From an uncultured Prevotella sp. (GTDB lineage Bacteria; Bacteroidota; Bacteroidia; Bacteroidales; Bacteroidaceae): a stretch of DNA of 16,404 bases. Location of the stretch: NCBI GenBank assembly GCA_900769275.1, contig CAAGGA010000024.1, positions 1-16,404 of the forward strand. The letters run 5' to 3'. The first letter of the stretch is position 1; every line of letters begins with the position of its first letter. Below the pieces are notes generated by a model that saw only the letters and a program-made list of their open reading frames with translations, made no database searches and was not told where the DNA came from. A program made the position numbers and the translations under genes. Positions 14,195 to 16,404 of this stretch are shown here, in pieces.

Positions 14195-14584
14195 ATGGCA
14201 AGCTTCACAGACAAAATCGACACGCCGGCAAAGCTACATTCAGCAGAGATGGCAACCTACCTTACAGATGCAGTAATCGCAGTAGCATTCATAGTACTCA
14301 TCATCATCGTGGCCAACCTCATAGCATGGCAGCCGGGCGCACATGACCCGTCACCGGCAAAACGCAAGACGTGGTTCTGGTCACTCGGCGTGGCATCACT
14401 TTTCACCTGTCTCGCCGTGGATTACCTGACATGGATGCGCCATATCACCAAGGCACAGTTTACCAGCGAATATATCATGCACATGATGATAGCCGCCATC
14501 CTCTGCGCCGTCATCTATGGTGTGGTGACATTCATCATCTGCAAGTTGCAGAAGAAGGACACCAAGCTCGCTTCTATATTCTGA
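14195..14584 (+). CDS. Three-helix membrane protein, unrecognised
   Basis: A 129-aa integral membrane protein of no family I recognise. A soluble N-terminal segment (1-22) is followed by helices at about 24-45, 59-77 and 94-116, with a short basic loop AKRKTW at 55-60 and a lysine-rich C-terminal tail (KLQKKDTK, 117-124). The basic parts place the first loop and the C-terminus in the cytoplasm. ATG 14195 follows a long A-rich leader like those before thiD and thiG. It sits between the VWA-like lipoprotein and the tubulin-like gene, on the same strand, so it may link an external lipoprotein to a cytoplasmic filament-type protein. That link is only context. Confidence 0.85.
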   Translation: MASFTDKIDTPAKLHSAEMATYLTDAVIAVAFIVLIIIVANLIAWQPGAHDPSPAKRKTWFWSLGVASLFTCLAVDYLTWMRHITKAQFTSEYIMHMMIAAILCAVIYGVVTFIICKLQKKDTKLASIF

Positions 14585-14602
14585 TTGCGGGAGAACGGGA
14601 AG

Positions 14603-14740
14603 AGGAATGTATTTCCTCGACCGGGTCGAAGAACACCTGACCGCAAGCCAGGCAGGAATGTATTTCCTCGACCCGGTCGAAGAACACCTGACCGCAAGCC
14701 GAGCAGACAAAGAAAAGAACACCTGACCGCAAGCTGGGCA
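14603..14740 (+). repeat. 51-bp tandem repeat carrying palindrome TCGACCNGGTCGA
   Basis: Two full 51-bp copies lie at 14603-14653 and 14654-14704, and a partial third at 14716-14740 keeps only the GAACACCTGACCGCAAG half. Each full copy contains a perfect palindrome, TCGACCGGGTCGA at 14617-14629 and TCGACCCGGTCGA at 14668-14680, differing only in the central base. The repeat fills the 216-bp gap before the tubulin-like gene. Confidence 0.92.
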
Positions 14741-14800
14741 GACCATGAAAAGAAAGAAGAAAGAATACAAAAGAAACCAAAGACAAAAGACACAATAACC

Positions 14801-16363
14801 ATGCAAAAATTCAACGTCATAGCCATAGGAGGAACAGGCATGCGCTGTGCGGAGTGCCTCGTGCATCTCTGCTCCATGGGCATGTTCGACGATACGGAAG
14901 TACATCTTCTCGCCCTCGACACCGACTATGAGAACGGTAACTTCAAGAGGCTTCAGGAGCTTATCAACAACTACAACCGCGTGACGGCAGACAGGGACGG
15001 CGTAGCATCCGACACATTGTTCTCGGCAAAGATAGTATATTACTCGTTCAGTCCCAACTATAAGGCCGGCACTACGTACAACGGTGTGGCAAACTACAAT
15101 CAGGCAGAGACCACGACTCACGACGAAGACGGAGTGAAATGGAGCGACGCTGACCTTGCCAACCTCTTCCTCACTCCCGACATGCGTGACATGGATTTGC
15201 AGCACGGTTATCGTGCCCAGACGCAGATGGGCTCCATGCTGATGTACCATGCCATCAAGGAGGAGGCTTACAAGAACAGGTCCAACGGCAGCGACCTCGT
15301 CAGATACGTGCAGAACCTGATGGACGGCAGCAGCATCGTCTTCCTCTTCGGTTCGGTATTCGGCGGTACGGGAGCTTCTTCCATCCCTATCCTCCCCCAC
15401 GCTCTTCAGGAAGCGGCGAAGATAATATCCGACAAAGGCAACGGTGACGTCCTCTCAAAAAACTATTTCGGCACCGTGATGCTTACCAACTATTTCAGTT
15501 TCGACGTACCCAACACGACGGACAAGGTGTATGCCACCTCGGACAAGTTTGCCCTTAACTCACAGGCTGCCCTTGCTTTCTACAACGAGGACGAGACGGT
15601 CAACAAGACCTACAAGCGTCTCTACCTCATCGGTCGCGACACGCCACGCAACGTATCTTCCAAGGATGCACGCAGCGTGACGGGCGGCGACTCACAGCGC
15701 AACCCCGAGGATTACATCGAACTGATGGCAGCCTCCGCAGCCTACGACTTCTTCCATACGGCTCTCCGCAATGCTGACAAGCCAGTCTTCGGAGACAAGG
15801 CAGAGGTATATTACCGCACGATAGGAACGGACGAGGATGACAACCTTACGTTTGAGAGTTTCTTCGGCGAAGACCGTGAGAAGTTTGCCCAGAAGTGCGG
15901 CATTATGATGGCTTCCGCCTTCCTCTTCGGTCCGCAGGACTTTGCCAGCAACCGCCGCGCCCACACTTCTTTCCAAGCCCTTACGGAGCAGAACGTGAAG
16001 GACATCCGCGATTATTTCCGCAGGTTCTACGACCTTGAATGCCTTGACGAGAAAGAGCCCGGCAGCGGATGGATAAAGCAGATGCAGGAGTCAGCCACAG
16101 ACCAGGGCTACAGAGGCTTCCTCTTCAACGAGGCCGCCTACAGCACGTCGTCCAAGTCTGCCGGTAAGTTCAAGTACAACCAGTTGCTCTACCCGACCGA
16201 TTCCGCCCACGGCTATCAGGTCAGCATGCTCGGCAGCGCATACGACACGTTCAAGAAGGAGTTTGGCGACACTGTCTTCACCGATAGTGACAAGACCGCC
16301 GTCTCCGCCCTCTTGAAGCGCACCTACACTACATTCTCCAAACTATTCGGTTTCACTGCATAA
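14801..16363 (+). CDS. Tubulin/FtsZ-superfamily protein
   Basis: A 520-aa protein with hallmarks of the tubulin/FtsZ GTPase fold. A first strand and glycine loop, VIAIGGTGMRCAE (6-18), matches the T1 nucleotide loop, and SIVFLFGSVFGGTGASS (178-194) contains the superfamily signature GGTGAS at 188-193 (T4 loop, phosphate binding). NPEDYIE (301-307), leading a helix, could be the T7-like catalytic segment but does not match NxDxxE exactly. It is not FtsZ: it is longer and the rest diverges. It resembles the FtsZ-like 'Tubulin_2' type found in gene-context-predicted membrane-remodelling systems. I chose ATG 14801; an upstream TTG frame (14585) would add 72 residues translated from 51-bp repeats. 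Located after a VWA-like lipoprotein and membrane-protein genes, with another gene 16 bases downstream. GTP binding is likely; polymerisation is unproven. Confidence 0.85.
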   Translation: MQKFNVIAIGGTGMRCAECLVHLCSMGMFDDTEVHLLALDTDYENGNFKRLQELINNYNRVTADRDGVASDTLFSAKIVYYSFSPNYKAGTTYNGVANYNQAETTTHDEDGVKWSDADLANLFLTPDMRDMDLQHGYRAQTQMGSMLMYHAIKEEAYKNRSNGSDLVRYVQNLMDGSSIVFLFGSVFGGTGASSIPILPHALQEAAKIISDKGNGDVLSKNYFGTVMLTNYFSFDVPNTTDKVYATSDKFALNSQAALAFYNEDETVNKTYKRLYLIGRDTPRNVSSKDARSVTGGDSQRNPEDYIELMAASAAYDFFHTALRNADKPVFGDKAEVYYRTIGTDEDDNLTFESFFGEDREKFAQKCGIMMASAFLFGPQDFASNRRAHTSFQALTEQNVKDIRDYFRRFYDLECLDEKEPGSGWIKQMQESATDQGYRGFLFNEAAYSTSSKSAGKFKYNQLLYPTDSAHGYQVSMLGSAYDTFKKEFGDTVFTDSDKTAVSALLKRTYTTFSKLFGFTA

Positions 16364-16379
16364 ACATCACCACTGAATC

Positions 16380-16404
16380 ATGGCAATAACAAAGATCGGA
16401 AGAG
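16380..16404 (+). CDS. Start of a further gene, cut by the window end
   Basis: ATG at 16380, 16 bases after the tubulin-like stop, opens a frame beginning Met-Ala-Ile-Thr. Close spacing on the same strand suggests the next gene of the same operon. Only about 13 bases can be trusted, because the rest matches a sequencing adapter, so no function can be proposed. Confidence 0.45.
16393..16404. other. Probable sequencing-adapter remnant at the contig end
   Basis: The final 12 bases, AGATCGGAAGAG, are identical to the start of the widely used Illumina adapter and lie exactly at the terminus. Twelve matching bases at the very end are unlikely by chance, so they are best read as untrimmed adapter. 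Confidence 0.85.

Noticed and set aside
14585..14800. Coding N-terminal extension of the tubulin-like protein (Arg/Pro-rich repeats)
   Set aside because: It needs a TTG start, is translated from a 51-bp intergenic repeat whose relative lies in a plainly non-coding gap (14078), and precedes a typical superfamily N-terminus at 14801.

Overview
The window looks like a piece of a Bacteroidales chromosome, most likely Prevotella or a close relative. The reasons are several TAnnTTTG-type -7 promoter boxes, A-rich leaders in place of Shine-Dalgarno sites, a 920-aa DNA polymerase I, and an anaerobic-type thiamine operon (thiH rather than thiO, plus a tenI-like gene). The genus is an inference. The last 12 bases match the start of the common Illumina adapter, so the right end is probably a contig end and not biology.

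Layout: (1) 158-1135, minus strand, a long-chain polyprenyl diphosphate synthase, divergent from (2) polA at 1325-4087. (3) A TPP riboswitch (4228-4307) with its own promoter and an intrinsic terminator leads into a thiamine operon: thiD, thiS, thiE, thiG, thiC, thiF, thiH and a tenI-like gene (4546-11897). These genes make HMP-P from AIR (ThiC), phosphorylate it (ThiD), build the thiazole (ThiS/ThiF/ThiG/ThiH, perhaps with the TenI-like tautomerase) and join the two halves (ThiE). (4) 11869-12336 holds a heptamer array, a 22-bp tandem repeat with an inverted copy, and a well-formed promoter. (5) 12473 to the right edge is a second gene cluster: a 60-aa two-helix membrane protein, a lipoprotein with a von Willebrand A-like core, a 129-aa three-helix membrane protein, a 520-aa tubulin/FtsZ-superfamily protein, and the first codons of another gene.

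Two things stand out. The tubulin-like/VWA-like/membrane cluster resembles a membrane-remodelling system predicted by genome context, but it has its own partners here. The spacers of the thi operon are unusually long for an operon and are filled with short tandem repeats of period 7 or 8. They include a modular spacer family shared by three gaps, and two coding sequences (thiE and tenI) end inside such repeats. ThiF lacks all four zinc-binding cysteines and the catalytic cysteine position known from E. coli ThiF.
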